A stretch of 64,000 bases of DNA from Acetobacterium tundrae (GTDB lineage Bacteria > Bacillota > Clostridia > Eubacteriales > Eubacteriaceae): assembly GCF_008086615.1 (NCBI RefSeq), contig NZ_RXYB01000007.1, positions 1-64,000 of the forward strand, written 5' to 3'. The notes under the pieces are model-generated. The model saw only the letters and a list, made by a program, of their open reading frames with translations. It did not search any database and had not been told where the DNA came from. The translations under genes were made by a program, and so were the position numbers. The first letter of the stretch is position 1; each line of letters begins with the position of its first letter. Shown piece by piece: positions 1 to 8,442 of the stretch.

Positions 1-342
1 ACCGGTATTGATCGCGAGCCAATTGATGCCCATCCCGATTTAGAAGTCATGGCGTCTTCTGATGAAGTGGGTGTTTATATTGTAATCGCCCATGAAGGAC
101 GCCAGATTTTTGTAACCGGCCATAGTGAATATGATCCTGAAACGCTAAAAGGTGAATACGATCGCGATATTTCCCAAGGGAAACCGATTAATGTTCCCAA
201 AAATTATTACCCCAATGATGACCCTACCCAACCTCCCGTCGTGCGGTGGCGGGGGCATGCCAACCTCCTGTTCAGCAACTGGTTAAACTACTACGTTTAT
301 CAGGAAACACCCTATGACAACATGTCAATCGCTGAACTTTAA
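1..342 (+). CDS. metA: Homoserine O-acyltransferase (MetA), 3' end only
   Basis: The open frame enters from the left edge and ends with TAA at 340-342, so only the last 113 codons are present. The residues match the C-terminal part of the MetA (HTS) family: a [15 protein letters not shown] stretch, then [12 protein letters not shown], then [20 protein letters not shown]. The histidine and glutamate in GHSEYD fit the catalytic His and Glu of this family. MetA acylates homoserine with acetyl- or succinyl-CoA, the first committed step to methionine; the acyl donor cannot be judged from this part. No downstream gene lies on this strand, and a long hairpin follows 25 bases after the stop. Confidence 0.93.
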   Translation, partial: TGIDREPIDAHPDLEVMASSDEVGVYIVIAHEGRQIFVTGHSEYDPETLKGEYDRDISQGKPINVPKNYYPNDDPTQPPVVRWRGHANLLFSNWLNYYVYQETPYDNMSIAEL

Positions 343-364
343 ATCATTCCAAAAACACCACCTG

Positions 365-412
365 AAAAAGAGAACCAGCAAACTTTATATCATAAAGTTT
401 GCTGGTTCTCTT
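365..412. terminator. Bidirectional terminator between metA and the RLP operon
   Basis: A perfect 21-bp inverted repeat (368-388 and 392-412) has a 3-base loop. On the minus strand it is followed by five U residues (365-369), so it best serves the RLP operon whose last gene stops at 466. On the plus strand it follows metA but lacks a strong U tract. Confidence 0.85.
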
Positions 413-465
413 CAAATTATATCTGTAAGTCTATTATGGCCTAAATAAGGGGGTAAAAGCCATCG

Positions 466-1800
466 TTAGATCAGATAGTTTTCCTTAACGTTTCCTTTTC
501 CGTAAACACCCCATTTAGCTAAGGCAATGCCTAATTCTTCATGTTCTCTGCCGGCTTCTTCTAAATCCTGTCCGTTCATATAGGCATCGATAGCTTGTCT
601 AAATGCTACCGCACCTTTTCTTGGTCCTTGCGGATGACCGTGGATAGCGGCTCCGACACCCAGTAAGCAGTCATTTCCGGTTTTATCAAGAATGATCGGG
701 ATTAAGCCTTCAATAACGCCGCCGCCCATAAATGGTACTGACGTGTTCATATCGTATAATTTGCCTGAGCAGGCGATGACTCTTGAAATATATTTGTTTT
801 CAACATTGTCGAATTTTCCCCATGGTGCTTCAATTAAGATGATGTCCGCACCACACATTCTGGTTAATTTTGTCAATACGACTGAGCTTACGCCCTGATA
901 TTTAGCTACTGATTGAGCTCCGCCAAAGCAGCAATGTGCTAAAATCGGAACATTGATTCTGGGATCTTCGGCCAAATCTCTCAGTGCCGATAAACCGATT
1001 CCGAAGACGTCAACCATGATTCCATTGGCACCGGCGGCGATTGCTCTTAAGGCATTATCTTTTAGTCTTGAAACCTCATCGGTGATGTTAACCGTATAAA
1101 GTGTTTTTTCGCCTTTAATAGCATCTGCCTTTGCAGCTGCTGCCATATTCATTTTTACGCGGTCTTCAAGTTTGTTGAAGACTCGGTCGCCACCGATTAA
1201 TTCATCATCTTTGATGATATCAACTCCGCCGACTGCCGCTTCAAAGAATAATTTTGCTCCGACTTCCGGTGTGTATCCGGTACATGGCTTAATCATGTTA
1301 TTTAACAATGGTCGGTCATAAACCCCTAAAAGATCTCGGACTCCCTTAATGCCGAATTTTGGTCCTTTGAATTTTTTTACAAAGTTCTTAGGGAAATCAA
1401 CATCTAAAAGTTTTAGATACGGCATCGCGGTGATATTACCGGTTACTGTCGCAAAGAATAATGGTAAATTATCATCAACGTTATCAACCGGGAAACCGAT
1501 TCTCATGATATAGAATCGCATTCCGCCATCAGGCACCGTTTGGTCAAGATCCATTTTTAATTCAAAATCAGGTACTTCGTATACGCCGATTGTTTTGCCG
1601 GCATATTTTTCTCTGATTTCATCGGTTTCGCCGGGAACGTCTACCCATGAGCCGGTTGTTTGTTCAATGGCAATACTTGCTGCCTTTAAAATTGGGTCTT
1701 CATCCTTTTCAGCTCCAACTAAATAAGTTGCAACGATTAAGTTTTCAACATCTGCACCTTCATAAAGCTTGTTCAATACATTACTATACAGTCTGTTCAT
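466..1800 (-). CDS. RuBisCO-like protein (form IV type)
   Basis: A 444-residue RuBisCO-fold protein. I chose ATG at 1800 because GGAGG sits six bases upstream; in-frame starts at 1815 (GTG) and 1812 lie before that site. Retained RuBisCO active-site positions are E46, N122, K171 (in NMIKPCTGYTP), the metal/carbamate motif K197-D-D-E200, and K329 of the loop-6 WGK motif. Changed positions are C173 where RuBisCO has its second KPK lysine, HCC at 289-291 in place of the His-Arg pair, and MGGG near 358-361 in place of SGG. This pattern argues for a non-carboxylating enolase or isomerase. Known RLPs act on methylthioribulose 1-phosphate (Bacillus enolase, R. rubrum isomerase) or on apionate-derived phosphates. 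It is the last gene after a cupin, as expected for an R. rubrum-type MTA shunt. The substrate is unproven. Confidence 0.9.
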   Translation of the reverse strand: MNRLYSNVLNKLYEGADVENLIVATYLVGAEKDEDPILKAASIAIEQTTGSWVDVPGETDEIREKYAGKTIGVYEVPDFELKMDLDQTVPDGGMRFYIMRIGFPVDNVDDNLPLFFATVTGNITAMPYLKLLDVDFPKNFVKKFKGPKFGIKGVRDLLGVYDRPLLNNMIKPCTGYTPEVGAKLFFEAAVGGVDIIKDDELIGGDRVFNKLEDRVKMNMAAAAKADAIKGEKTLYTVNITDEVSRLKDNALRAIAAGANGIMVDVFGIGLSALRDLAEDPRINVPILAHCCFGGAQSVAKYQGVSSVVLTKLTRMCGADIILIEAPWGKFDNVENKYISRVIACSGKLYDMNTSVPFMGGGVIEGLIPIILDKTGNDCLLGVGAAIHGHPQGPRKGAVAFRQAIDAYMNGQDLEEAGREHEELGIALAKWGVYGKGNVKENYLI

Positions 1801-1922
1801 TTTTTCCTCCATCACTTTTTGAGTGTTTAAATTTGGTTTGTATTATTCTATTTCTGCTGGTAATACTGACTGGTTATTGCGTAAATAGGATCCTTAACTA
1901 CATTCTAATCAGCATTGGAATT

Positions 1923-1952
1923 ATTATCAATATGGAAAATATTTTCATTCAA
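1923..1952 (-). promoter_or_regulatory. RLP promoter with overlapping palindromic operator
   Basis: On the minus strand a TTGAAT -35 (1947-1952) and GATAAT -10 (1923-1928) are 18 bases apart. The spacer contains the perfect 12-bp palindrome GAAAATATTTTC (1935-1946). Over 18 bases (1932-1949) it matches 15 positions of the palindrome at 8309-8326 in front of the SorC gene. Lying between -35 and -10 is a repressor arrangement, so RLP probably has its own promoter inside the operon, controlled by the same regulator. The promoter is a sequence prediction. Confidence 0.6.
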
Positions 1953-1958
1953 TCTTTT

Positions 1959-2291
1959 TTAGATTGCCGCATGAAACCAAAACACCTTTACCGATTCTGA
2001 ATTTTCGTCTCTCTTTATCGCATGTTGCACACCGGCTGGAACAATAAATGATGTTTCCGGTTCAAGCTTAATTTCCTGATCCCCGACCTTTGCCCATCCG
2101 GTTCCTTCCAAAACCAGAAAACCTTCCTGGTCCTCATGCGCCTGTGAATTTGGGTATGCTGTTTTTATATGACAGCTTATCCCCGTTTTGCATCCAGCTA
2201 CACAACCATTTTTCTCATCGACTAAATAGCGACTCGTATAATCCGGTCTTTGCGTTTCTTCAACGTCTCTCAAACGAACATAGTACTTCAT
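1959..2291 (-). CDS. Small single-domain cupin
   Basis: A 110-residue protein forming one cupin barrel. Motif 1 is seen as AHEDQEGFLVLEG (H52, D54, E56) and motif 2 as VPAGVQH (H90), so the usual second motif-1 histidine is Asp. AGGAG lies seven bases before the ATG. It sits between the DUF1667 gene and RLP. In R. rubrum a small cupin works directly after an RLP, removing methanethiol from 1-methylthioxylulose 5-phosphate to give 1-deoxyxylulose 5-phosphate, so neighbourhood suggests a lyase or isomerase partner of the RLP. The fold is clear; the reaction is inferred only from context. Confidence 0.82.
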   Translation of the reverse strand: MKYYVRLRDVEETQRPDYTSRYLVDEKNGCVAGCKTGISCHIKTAYPNSQAHEDQEGFLVLEGTGWAKVGDQEIKLEPETSFIVPAGVQHAIKRDENSESVKVFWFHAAI

Positions 2292-2310
2292 ATCAGGACT
2301 CCTTTCTTAA

Positions 2311-2679
2311 TCAAGAAACCTTTTTGATACTTCTGCAGCAAACTAAATCCACACCTGTCCCGGCAATGTTCGGCATGACAATATCCCCGACCTTAACCGG
2401 CGAATCCATCGCTAATTGAGTGATGGCTTTCATCACTTCAAATATTTTTTCTTTATTAACTGCTTCTCTTGTCTTTACCGGCACGAAAGGCAAAACTCCG
2501 TTATTCAGTTTGACTGTTGTAGTGATAATTCGTTTTGGTTCAGTGAACTCTGTTTTCGCATATTTAAGCCCGTTATCACAAGTATAGCCAGTAATCTCAT
2601 TAATTGTTTTACCGGTGTGTTTTATGGTTATACCGCAGCCTTTAGGGCAGCCAATGCAAATCAACTTTTTTTCTTCCAT
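2311..2679 (-). CDS. DUF1667 cysteine-motif protein of a glycerol-3-phosphate dehydrogenase system
   Basis: A 122-residue protein with an N-terminal CIGCPKGC motif (residues 8-15) and a further Cys near 34, typical of DUF1667 and suggestive of an Fe-S or metal site. The open frame runs upstream to 2757, but ATG 2679 has GGAGG nine bases before it and avoids overlap with the preceding oxidoreductase, so I use it. In Firmicutes DUF1667 genes commonly follow a GlpA-like dehydrogenase and an FAD/NAD oxidoreductase, exactly as here. It may be a small electron-carrying subunit of that complex; this is inference. Confidence 0.85.
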   Translation of the reverse strand: MEEKKLICIGCPKGCGITIKHTGKTINEITGYTCDNGLKYAKTEFTEPKRIITTTVKLNNGVLPFVPVKTREAVNKEKIFEVMKAITQLAMDSPVKVGDIVMPNIAGTGVDLVCCRSIKKVS

Positions 2680-2698
2680 GGCTTTTTCACCTCCATCC

Positions 2699-3976
2699 TT
2701 ATTCTGCTTGTTCCCTGGCAATTGAAATATCAATTGAAGACGTGTCTTTGGTAACAAACTGTCTTGGCAGATTGAAAGTTATCATTGTCCCCGGTTCCAC
2801 GATTGATTTTTTAACGTTCATTAATACTTTTTCAGAATTGTCTTTTACGACCAGTTTTATATCTTCATCCGGATTTTTCACCCGCAGGAAAAACTTAACG
2901 ACTTTATCCTGATTATTTAAGGCATCAAAATGCTGTGGCAAAACATAACCAATATTCTTGTCATGGGTAACTTCCACGATCTTTTCTTCTTCATTCATTT
3001 TACCGGTGATCAAAGCCGCGGCAGCTTTACCGGCAATTTCAGCCTCCTGGGTAACATTGTCAACCAGATCATGCACATGAAGTACATTCCCGCAGGCAAA
3101 TACCCAGGGAATATTGGTAATCCGTTTTTCGTTAACAATCGGCCCTTTGGTGACCCGATCCATTTCACAGCCTAATTTGTTGGTCAATTCATTTTCCGGT
3201 ATTAATCCGACGGAAAGCAAGAGGGTATCGCAGCTTACATACTGCTCTGTTCCTTCGATCGGCTGAAGTTTCTCATCAACCGCTGCAATCGTAACCCCTT
3301 CAACTCGGTCTTTGCCATGAATCTCGGTGATGGTGTGACTTAAGAGGAGGGGAATACCAAAATCATCAAGACACTGCACTTTGTTACGGACTAATCCGGT
3401 TGAATAAGGCATAACCTCAAGAACCCCTTTGACATTGACCCCTTCTAAGGTAAGTCGTCTTGCCATAATCAATCCGATATCGCCAGAGCCTAAAATCACG
3501 ACTTCTTTTCCCGGAATGTATCCTTCCAGATTAACATAGTTTTGTGCCGCTCCCGCTGTCATCACGCCGGCAGGTCGCTCACCGGGTATTGTAAGGGCTC
3601 CACGGGTTCTTTCTCGGCACCCCATTGCGAGTATTACCGCCTTCGTTTCGACGATAAACATTCCGTCTTTTCGGTTGACCGCAATAATCTGTTGATCTTC
3701 CAGTATTTCCAATACCATCGTTCCCAGTTTTACGTCGATATCCGTTTTTTCCACTTCCGTAATAAAACGCTCGGCATATTCCGGTCCGGTCAATTCCTCC
3801 TTGAAGTATGATAAACCAAATCCGTTATGGATACACTGATTTAAAATACCACCCAGATATGGCGCTCGCTCACAGATCAGTATTTTTTTAACGCCATTTC
3901 TTTTGGCTTCCAGTGCCGATGCCAGCCCGGCCGGGCCGCCGCCAATGACGACTAAATCATATGCTAATTTTTTCAT
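2699..3976 (-). CDS. FAD/NAD(P)-dependent oxidoreductase, partner of the GlpA-like dehydrogenase
   Basis: A 425-residue pyridine nucleotide-disulfide-type flavoprotein. The N-terminal FAD-binding GGGPAG is at about residues 12-17, a second nucleotide-binding GSGDIG is near the middle (about 163-168), and a second FAD motif with ACGN follows at about 295. No CxxxxC redox disulfide is visible, so it is not a thioredoxin reductase. Its ATG lies inside the end of the preceding gene (20-base overlap), indicating translational coupling. Together with the upstream GlpA-like and downstream DUF1667 proteins it probably carries electrons from glycerol 3-phosphate oxidation to an acceptor, a role like GlpB. 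The acceptor is not visible here. Confidence 0.87.
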   Translation of the reverse strand: MKKLAYDLVVIGGGPAGLASALEAKRNGVKKILICERAPYLGGILNQCIHNGFGLSYFKEELTGPEYAERFITEVEKTDIDVKLGTMVLEILEDQQIIAVNRKDGMFIVETKAVILAMGCRERTRGALTIPGERPAGVMTAGAAQNYVNLEGYIPGKEVVILGSGDIGLIMARRLTLEGVNVKGVLEVMPYSTGLVRNKVQCLDDFGIPLLLSHTITEIHGKDRVEGVTIAAVDEKLQPIEGTEQYVSCDTLLLSVGLIPENELTNKLGCEMDRVTKGPIVNEKRITNIPWVFACGNVLHVHDLVDNVTQEAEIAGKAAAALITGKMNEEEKIVEVTHDKNIGYVLPQHFDALNNQDKVVKFFLRVKNPDEDIKLVVKDNSEKVLMNVKKSIVEPGTMITFNLPRQFVTKDTSSIDISIAREQAE

Positions 3977-5456
3977 AATTTCGGTCTCCTTCTTCTAAAG
4001 ATAATTCCTTATTCCTAGAAGCCAATACAAAAGACTTATCTCCCTTTTGTGTAACTTCAAGCGGAGAGATATTCAGCTCTTCACTTAAAATATCCAATAC
4101 TTTAGGACCACAGAAGCCACCCTGGCAACGTCCCATGCCCGCTCTGACCCTACGTTTGACTGCATCAATATTCGTTGCTGGAATTGGTCGGTGGATTGCC
4201 TTTTTTATCTCACCCTTGCTGATCGATTCGCATCGGCAAACTATTTCCCCGAAATCAGGATTCTTTTCGATCAAAGCCGTTCTTTCTTCATAAGGTAGGT
4301 CAGCCAGAACCACTGGTGCCTGTCTGCCTTTCTCATAGTTTGTTCGCGGCGCGAAATCCAAGTCATGGTCTGCTTCTCTCACCAGTCCTTCAACCATCGT
4401 CGCGATTGCCGGTGCTGACGTTAATCCCGGCGACTGAATCCCGGCAACATTAATGAATCCTGCGACTGTTTTGGCCGGTTCAATGATAAAGTCTTCATTC
4501 GTACTGGCTGCTCTCAATCCTGCAAAAGTCGTAATGACATCCCCCATTCTTGGAAGTTGTGGGAATAAATGTGAAATCGTATTTCCATAAATCCCATTTA
4601 ACGCTATTGATGATGTTGCCAAATCCGTCGTATCATCAATAGTCTCAGCGTTTGAACCGGCCAGCAGGTTACCATCAACCGTCGGAACAATAATCATTCC
4701 CTTGGAAACCTTGGTTGGTGCTGAATAAATTGGATGATTTAAAACACTTCTCCATTTTTTATCATACAAGAAATACTCCCCTTTTCTGGGTTTAATCTCA
4801 AAATCAACAGCTTCTACCATACCTGCTATTTTATCGGCATATAACCCCGCCGCATTGATAATAACTTTTGCTTCAATATCGCCATTGTTTGTTTTAACAC
4901 CTTTAACTTTTTTGTCTTCAACAATAACATCTAAAACTTCAGTTCCCAATATAACTTTTGCCCCATTAATCACTGCATTTTCAGCTAACGCTACCGTGAA
5001 TTCGAAAGGATTGATAATTCCTGTTTCTGGTTCATACAAGCCATATTTTGCCTCCGGATTCAGATTGGGTTCCATTTCATGGAGCTCTTTCTGATTTAAG
5101 AGTTTCATTCCCTTGATGCCATTTTTTATGCCGTTTTCCAAGGTTCCCTTCATTCTTTCAAGATCAGATTCTTCAAATCCAACCGTTATTGAGCCCAGTG
5201 GTTTTATATAGCCAACACTTAAATCGTCGCACAATTGCTTGATCACTTTGTTTGATTCTAAAGCTAATTTACCTTTTAACGTATCGCCTTTAATATTAAA
5301 GCCACTATGAATCATAGCGGAATTTGCTTTACTGGTTCCCATACACACATCACTCGCTTTTTCAACCAGGATAATATCCATATTATATTTTGCCAGCTGA
5401 TGTGCAATGGAAGCACCAATTACACCACCACCAATTATTAAAACGTCTGTTTTCAT
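3957..5456 (-). CDS. glpA: GlpA-like FAD-dependent glycerol-3-phosphate dehydrogenase with [2Fe-2S] domain
   Basis: A 499-residue DAO-family flavoprotein with the FAD fold at the N terminus (GGGVIG, about 9-14). A C-terminal BFD-like [2Fe-2S] domain contains CRCESISKGEI and GMGRCQGGFCGPK, giving four cysteines. This layout is that of anaerobic glycerol-3-phosphate dehydrogenase GlpA, which oxidises glycerol 3-phosphate to dihydroxyacetone phosphate. GGAGGTGACACC precedes the ATG. It follows glpK by about 100 bases and overlaps the next gene. A related polyol-phosphate or 2-hydroxyacid substrate cannot be excluded, which matters because of the RLP and cupin downstream. Confidence 0.88.
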   Translation of the reverse strand: MKTDVLIIGGGVIGASIAHQLAKYNMDIILVEKASDVCMGTSKANSAMIHSGFNIKGDTLKGKLALESNKVIKQLCDDLSVGYIKPLGSITVGFEESDLERMKGTLENGIKNGIKGMKLLNQKELHEMEPNLNPEAKYGLYEPETGIINPFEFTVALAENAVINGAKVILGTEVLDVIVEDKKVKGVKTNNGDIEAKVIINAAGLYADKIAGMVEAVDFEIKPRKGEYFLYDKKWRSVLNHPIYSAPTKVSKGMIIVPTVDGNLLAGSNAETIDDTTDLATSSIALNGIYGNTISHLFPQLPRMGDVITTFAGLRAASTNEDFIIEPAKTVAGFINVAGIQSPGLTSAPAIATMVEGLVREADHDLDFAPRTNYEKGRQAPVVLADLPYEERTALIEKNPDFGEIVCRCESISKGEIKKAIHRPIPATNIDAVKRRVRAGMGRCQGGFCGPKVLDILSEELNISPLEVTQKGDKSFVLASRNKELSLEEGDRNYEKISI

Positions 5457-5497
5457 GGTGTCACCTCCATATTCTATTTGTAAAAAATGTTCATAGT

Positions 5498-5538
5498 CTT
5501 CGGCAGCACTTACCCGAAGTTTGTCAGCGCTGCCAAAG
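5498..5538 (-). other. Intergenic hairpin between glpK and glpA
   Basis: An inverted repeat of about 10 bp (5498-5507 with 5529-5538, one weak pair) encloses about 21 bases. No U tract follows, so it is more likely an RNA-processing or stability element that sets the relative amounts of the two messages than a terminator. Confidence 0.4.
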
Positions 5539-5559
5539 TAAATAATTTATTAATCTGCT

Positions 5560-7062
5560 CTACCGGTCATTTGACCATTCAAGGGTTGCTCTTATTGCCC
5601 GTTTCCAACCCTTATAAAGATCATCCCGGGATGATTCTTCCATTTTTGGTTTAAACACCGTGTCTACTGTTCTCTTGCGAACGATTTCGTCCTGGTCTTT
5701 CCAGAATCCAACTGCCAAGCCGGCTAAATATGCTGCGCCTGCGGCCGTCGTCTCCGTGTTGTCAGGTCTTTCAATATCAACGTTGACAATGTCAGAAGTA
5801 AATTGCATCAGCAAATTATTATTACAGGCACCACCATCTACTTTCAATATGGACAATCGTTCGCCCAAGTCTTCCGAGAATGCATCGAACATATCTCTTG
5901 TCTGATACCCTAAGGATTCCAGAACTGCTCTGATAATATTATTCTTGGTCGTTCCTCTTTCGATTCCAAATATTGTCGCTCTGGCATAGGAATTCCAATA
6001 TGGCGCGCATAAACCGGTAAAAGCCGGAATAAAATAGACGCCACAGTTGGTTGTTTTCGCTTTTAGCGCAAAATATTCAGAATCGGGCGATTCATCAAGC
6101 ATATCCATCTCATCACGGAGCCATTGAATGGCCGATCCGGCCGAGAAGGCAACTGCTTCCAGCAGATATTCCACCTTCCCATTGATCCCCCAACCGATTG
6201 TTGTCGTCAATCCGTTGTTTGACAAGAAAGGTTTTTCACCAATATTCACGGTCATAACCCCGGCGGTTCCGTAGGTAAATTTGGCCATACCTTTTTTAAA
6301 ACAGCATTGACCGAAGGTTGCCGCCTGCTGATCCCCGGCATCTCCGGTAATGGGGATTTCTCGTTTAAATATTTTAGCAGTTACGCCAAAATGACCGCTG
6401 CTTTCCTGAACTTTTGGCAGCATACTGGCCGGCACATTCAAGAGCTTCAATAAGTCTTCATCCCACTTGAGATCATGAATGTTAAACATTAAGGTTCGGG
6501 AAGCATTGCTGTAATCTGTTGCGTGGGTCTTCCCACCGGTCAGATTCCACATAATCCAGGCATCAACATTTCCAAAGATTAAATCGCCTTTTTCCGCTCT
6601 TTCCCTTGCCCCATCAACATTATCAAGTATCCATTTAACTTTTGTTCCGGAAAAATAAGAATCAATCATCAATCCTGTTTTTTCTCTAACGACTGCTTCA
6701 ATTTTGGGATCATCTGCTTTTAACTGATCACAATATTCTGCAGTTCTTCGATCCTGCCACACGATGGCATTGTAAACAGGTTCTCCGGTTTTTTTGTCCC
6801 ATACAATTGCTGTTTCGCGCTGGTTTGTGATACCGATCGCAATGATTTCTTCTTCTTTGATGTTTGATTTTTTCATTGCTTTCTCGATAACTTCACTGGT
6901 AACCGCCCACATCTCCATCGGATCCTGTTCTACCCATCCTGAAGCCGGATAAAACTGATTAAATTCTTTTGCAAATACACTTACAATATCTCCGTCATGA
7001 TTAAAGAAAATAGCTCTAATGCTGGTAGTACCCTGGTCAATACTTAAAATATACTCCTTCAT
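5560..7062 (-). CDS. glpK: Glycerol kinase
   Basis: A 500-residue FGGY-family kinase of standard GlpK length. The N-terminal phosphate motif SIDQGTTSIRAIFF and the block GWVEQDPMEMW are those of true glycerol kinases, as are the central GDAGDQQAATFGQ and the C-terminal DGGACNNNLLMQ. It phosphorylates glycerol to sn-glycerol 3-phosphate. It is the first metabolic gene after the SorC-type regulator and precedes the GlpA-like gene, which would use its product. No glycerol facilitator gene is present in the window. Confidence 0.95.
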   Translation of the reverse strand: MKEYILSIDQGTTSIRAIFFNHDGDIVSVFAKEFNQFYPASGWVEQDPMEMWAVTSEVIEKAMKKSNIKEEEIIAIGITNQRETAIVWDKKTGEPVYNAIVWQDRRTAEYCDQLKADDPKIEAVVREKTGLMIDSYFSGTKVKWILDNVDGARERAEKGDLIFGNVDAWIMWNLTGGKTHATDYSNASRTLMFNIHDLKWDEDLLKLLNVPASMLPKVQESSGHFGVTAKIFKREIPITGDAGDQQAATFGQCCFKKGMAKFTYGTAGVMTVNIGEKPFLSNNGLTTTIGWGINGKVEYLLEAVAFSAGSAIQWLRDEMDMLDESPDSEYFALKAKTTNCGVYFIPAFTGLCAPYWNSYARATIFGIERGTTKNNIIRAVLESLGYQTRDMFDAFSEDLGERLSILKVDGGACNNNLLMQFTSDIVNVDIERPDNTETTAAGAAYLAGLAVGFWKDQDEIVRKRTVDTVFKPKMEESSRDDLYKGWKRAIRATLEWSNDR

Positions 7063-7085
7063 CCGTTTCTTACCACCTTTACTTT

Positions 7086-7112
7086 TATTAAAAATGCAAT
7101 GGTTAGCATTTT
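7086..7112 (-). terminator. Weak hairpin between the regulator gene and glpK
   Basis: The inverted repeat AAAAATGC/GCATTTTT (8-bp arms, about 8-base loop) follows the regulator stop codon by a few bases on the minus strand. The arms are AT-rich and the U run short. It could partly terminate or attenuate, lowering readthrough from the regulator gene into glpK. Confidence 0.4.
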
Positions 7113-7119
7113 TTCTATT

Positions 7120-8139
7120 TTAAAATTCTTCCTGTTTTTTTTCTTTCTCTTTTGCATACAGGCTCATAATTTCGCGGCCAAGTGCATAGTCGATAATCAG
7201 AACATCCACCAGTTTACCTTTCAGCACTGAAAGGATTGTATGAGCCTTGTGTTCCCCTGATGAAATGGTTATTTTAGTGTTTATCTTCTTAAACTTTTCT
7301 AAATCAATTGCAATCGTTCGGTCTCTTAAATCTCCGCCACATTCCTCTCCGCGGTCATTAATAAATCGCAAGGCAATGTCGCCGTACACGTTTTCACTTT
7401 GAAGATCTTTCAACTCTGCTTCGGTCAAATAATCTCTGCTGGCTAATACGGAACTCAGGTTCGGATACATCGATCCAATCCCATTGATTGAAATCGTTAC
7501 TTTATCAAACATATCAAAAACGACTTTCGTGTTTTTTTCATTTCTGATTGAATCAGCAGTCGCTTTACTGCTTAATAATGCTTCTGTCAGAAGATAATAT
7601 TGCCTCCCGCCGAATGCCATGGCCATTCTTGATACCAGCGTTCTGACATCTAATTCGGAATCGCAAAATGCGATGCTCCCATGAAGTGTAACAAAAGCGG
7701 CATCCACTTTTTGGCAAGGATTCAGATAATGGATCAAATAATACATCGTTGTGCCCCAGGTGATACCCAACACGTCATTTTTTCTAATAATTCTCTGCAA
7801 ATACCTGGCGCCCTCAAGGGCGACAAGCTTCTTAACCGACTCGGCGGTATTTTGCGCATCATCGACATGATTTAAAAAATCATTCGGTGCAATGATCACA
7901 TCTTTTAATCCAAACGTATTCAGCAGTTCTTCTTCCAGGTGCATGCATTCAATATATGGATCTCTGATAACGAATTCCACAATTTTTTCTTCTCTGGCTT
8001 TTTTGATAAGCCGAGAAACAGTTGTTATTGAGATATTCATCTTTTTAGCAATTTCAGTCTGGGACTCATTTTTTATATAGTATAAATAGGCCGCTTTTGA
8101 AATTGCAAAATTTGATTGATTATATACTTCAGGTTCCAT
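7120..8139 (-). CDS. SorC/DeoR-type sugar-phosphate-responsive transcriptional regulator
   Basis: A 339-residue SorC-family regulator. An N-terminal helix-turn-helix (about residues 10-55) includes NESQTEIAKKMNISITTVSR, followed by the SorC effector-binding domain, which usually senses a phosphorylated sugar. I use ATG 8139, with AAGGGTG seven bases upstream, rather than GTG 8145. The gene heads the glpK-glpA operon and has a strong promoter with an adjacent 18-bp palindrome (8309-8326). A near copy of that palindrome overlaps the RLP promoter, so the protein probably controls both itself and the RLP. The effector is unknown; dihydroxyacetone phosphate, glycerol 3-phosphate or deoxyxylulose 5-phosphate are candidates. 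Confidence 0.88.
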   Translation of the reverse strand: MEPEVYNQSNFAISKAAYLYYIKNESQTEIAKKMNISITTVSRLIKKAREEKIVEFVIRDPYIECMHLEEELLNTFGLKDVIIAPNDFLNHVDDAQNTAESVKKLVALEGARYLQRIIRKNDVLGITWGTTMYYLIHYLNPCQKVDAAFVTLHGSIAFCDSELDVRTLVSRMAMAFGGRQYYLLTEALLSSKATADSIRNEKNTKVVFDMFDKVTISINGIGSMYPNLSSVLASRDYLTEAELKDLQSENVYGDIALRFINDRGEECGGDLRDRTIAIDLEKFKKINTKITISSGEHKAHTILSVLKGKLVDVLIIDYALGREIMSLYAKEKEKKQEEF

Positions 8140-8278
8140 AATCACCCTTCTTTTTTCAGCTGCTCAAACAAGCATTATTTTGGTTGTTTATCTAAATATA
8201 AAAAGCCATTCTGAATAAAAAACTTACAAATTATTACCCTTTTTCTTTTTCGTTATTCAAATTCTGCTTATAATTGTG

Positions 8279-8326
8279 ATTATACTTCCTGTGCTATTTA
8301 TTAACAATAGTGAAAATATTTTCACT
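8279..8326 (-). promoter_or_regulatory. Promoter and 18-bp palindromic operator of the SorC-glp operon
   Basis: On the minus strand a TTGTTA -35 (8302-8307) and perfect TATAAT -10 (8279-8284) are 17 bases apart. Directly upstream of the -35 lies the perfect palindrome AGTGAAAATATTTTCACT (8309-8326). Its position next to the -35 fits an activator site or an autoregulatory site, unlike the repressor-like position of its copy at the RLP promoter. Confidence 0.65.
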
Positions 8327-8361
8327 AAAAATTTATTATCGAATCTTAATTTTATAAAATT

Positions 8362-8390
8362 AAAAAAACGCAGCGATTACATGCTGCGTT
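8362..8390 (-). terminator. Intrinsic terminator after the unknown protein gene
   Basis: An 8-bp GC-rich stem (8367-8374 and 8383-8390) has an 8-base loop and is followed by seven U residues on the minus strand. It ends the two-gene unit of the lipoprotein and the unknown protein. Confidence 0.85.
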
Positions 8391-8442
8391 CCGGCTCTTA
8401 AAAAAAGACTATTCTCTTGCCAATTAGTATTTTCAGACTTTT

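Noticed and set aside
466-1800. Genuine CO2-fixing RuBisCO
   Set aside because: K177 is Cys, the His-Arg pair near residue 289 is HCC and the SGG phosphate motif is changed, so carboxylation is unlikely; no phosphoribulokinase or AMP pathway gene is nearby.
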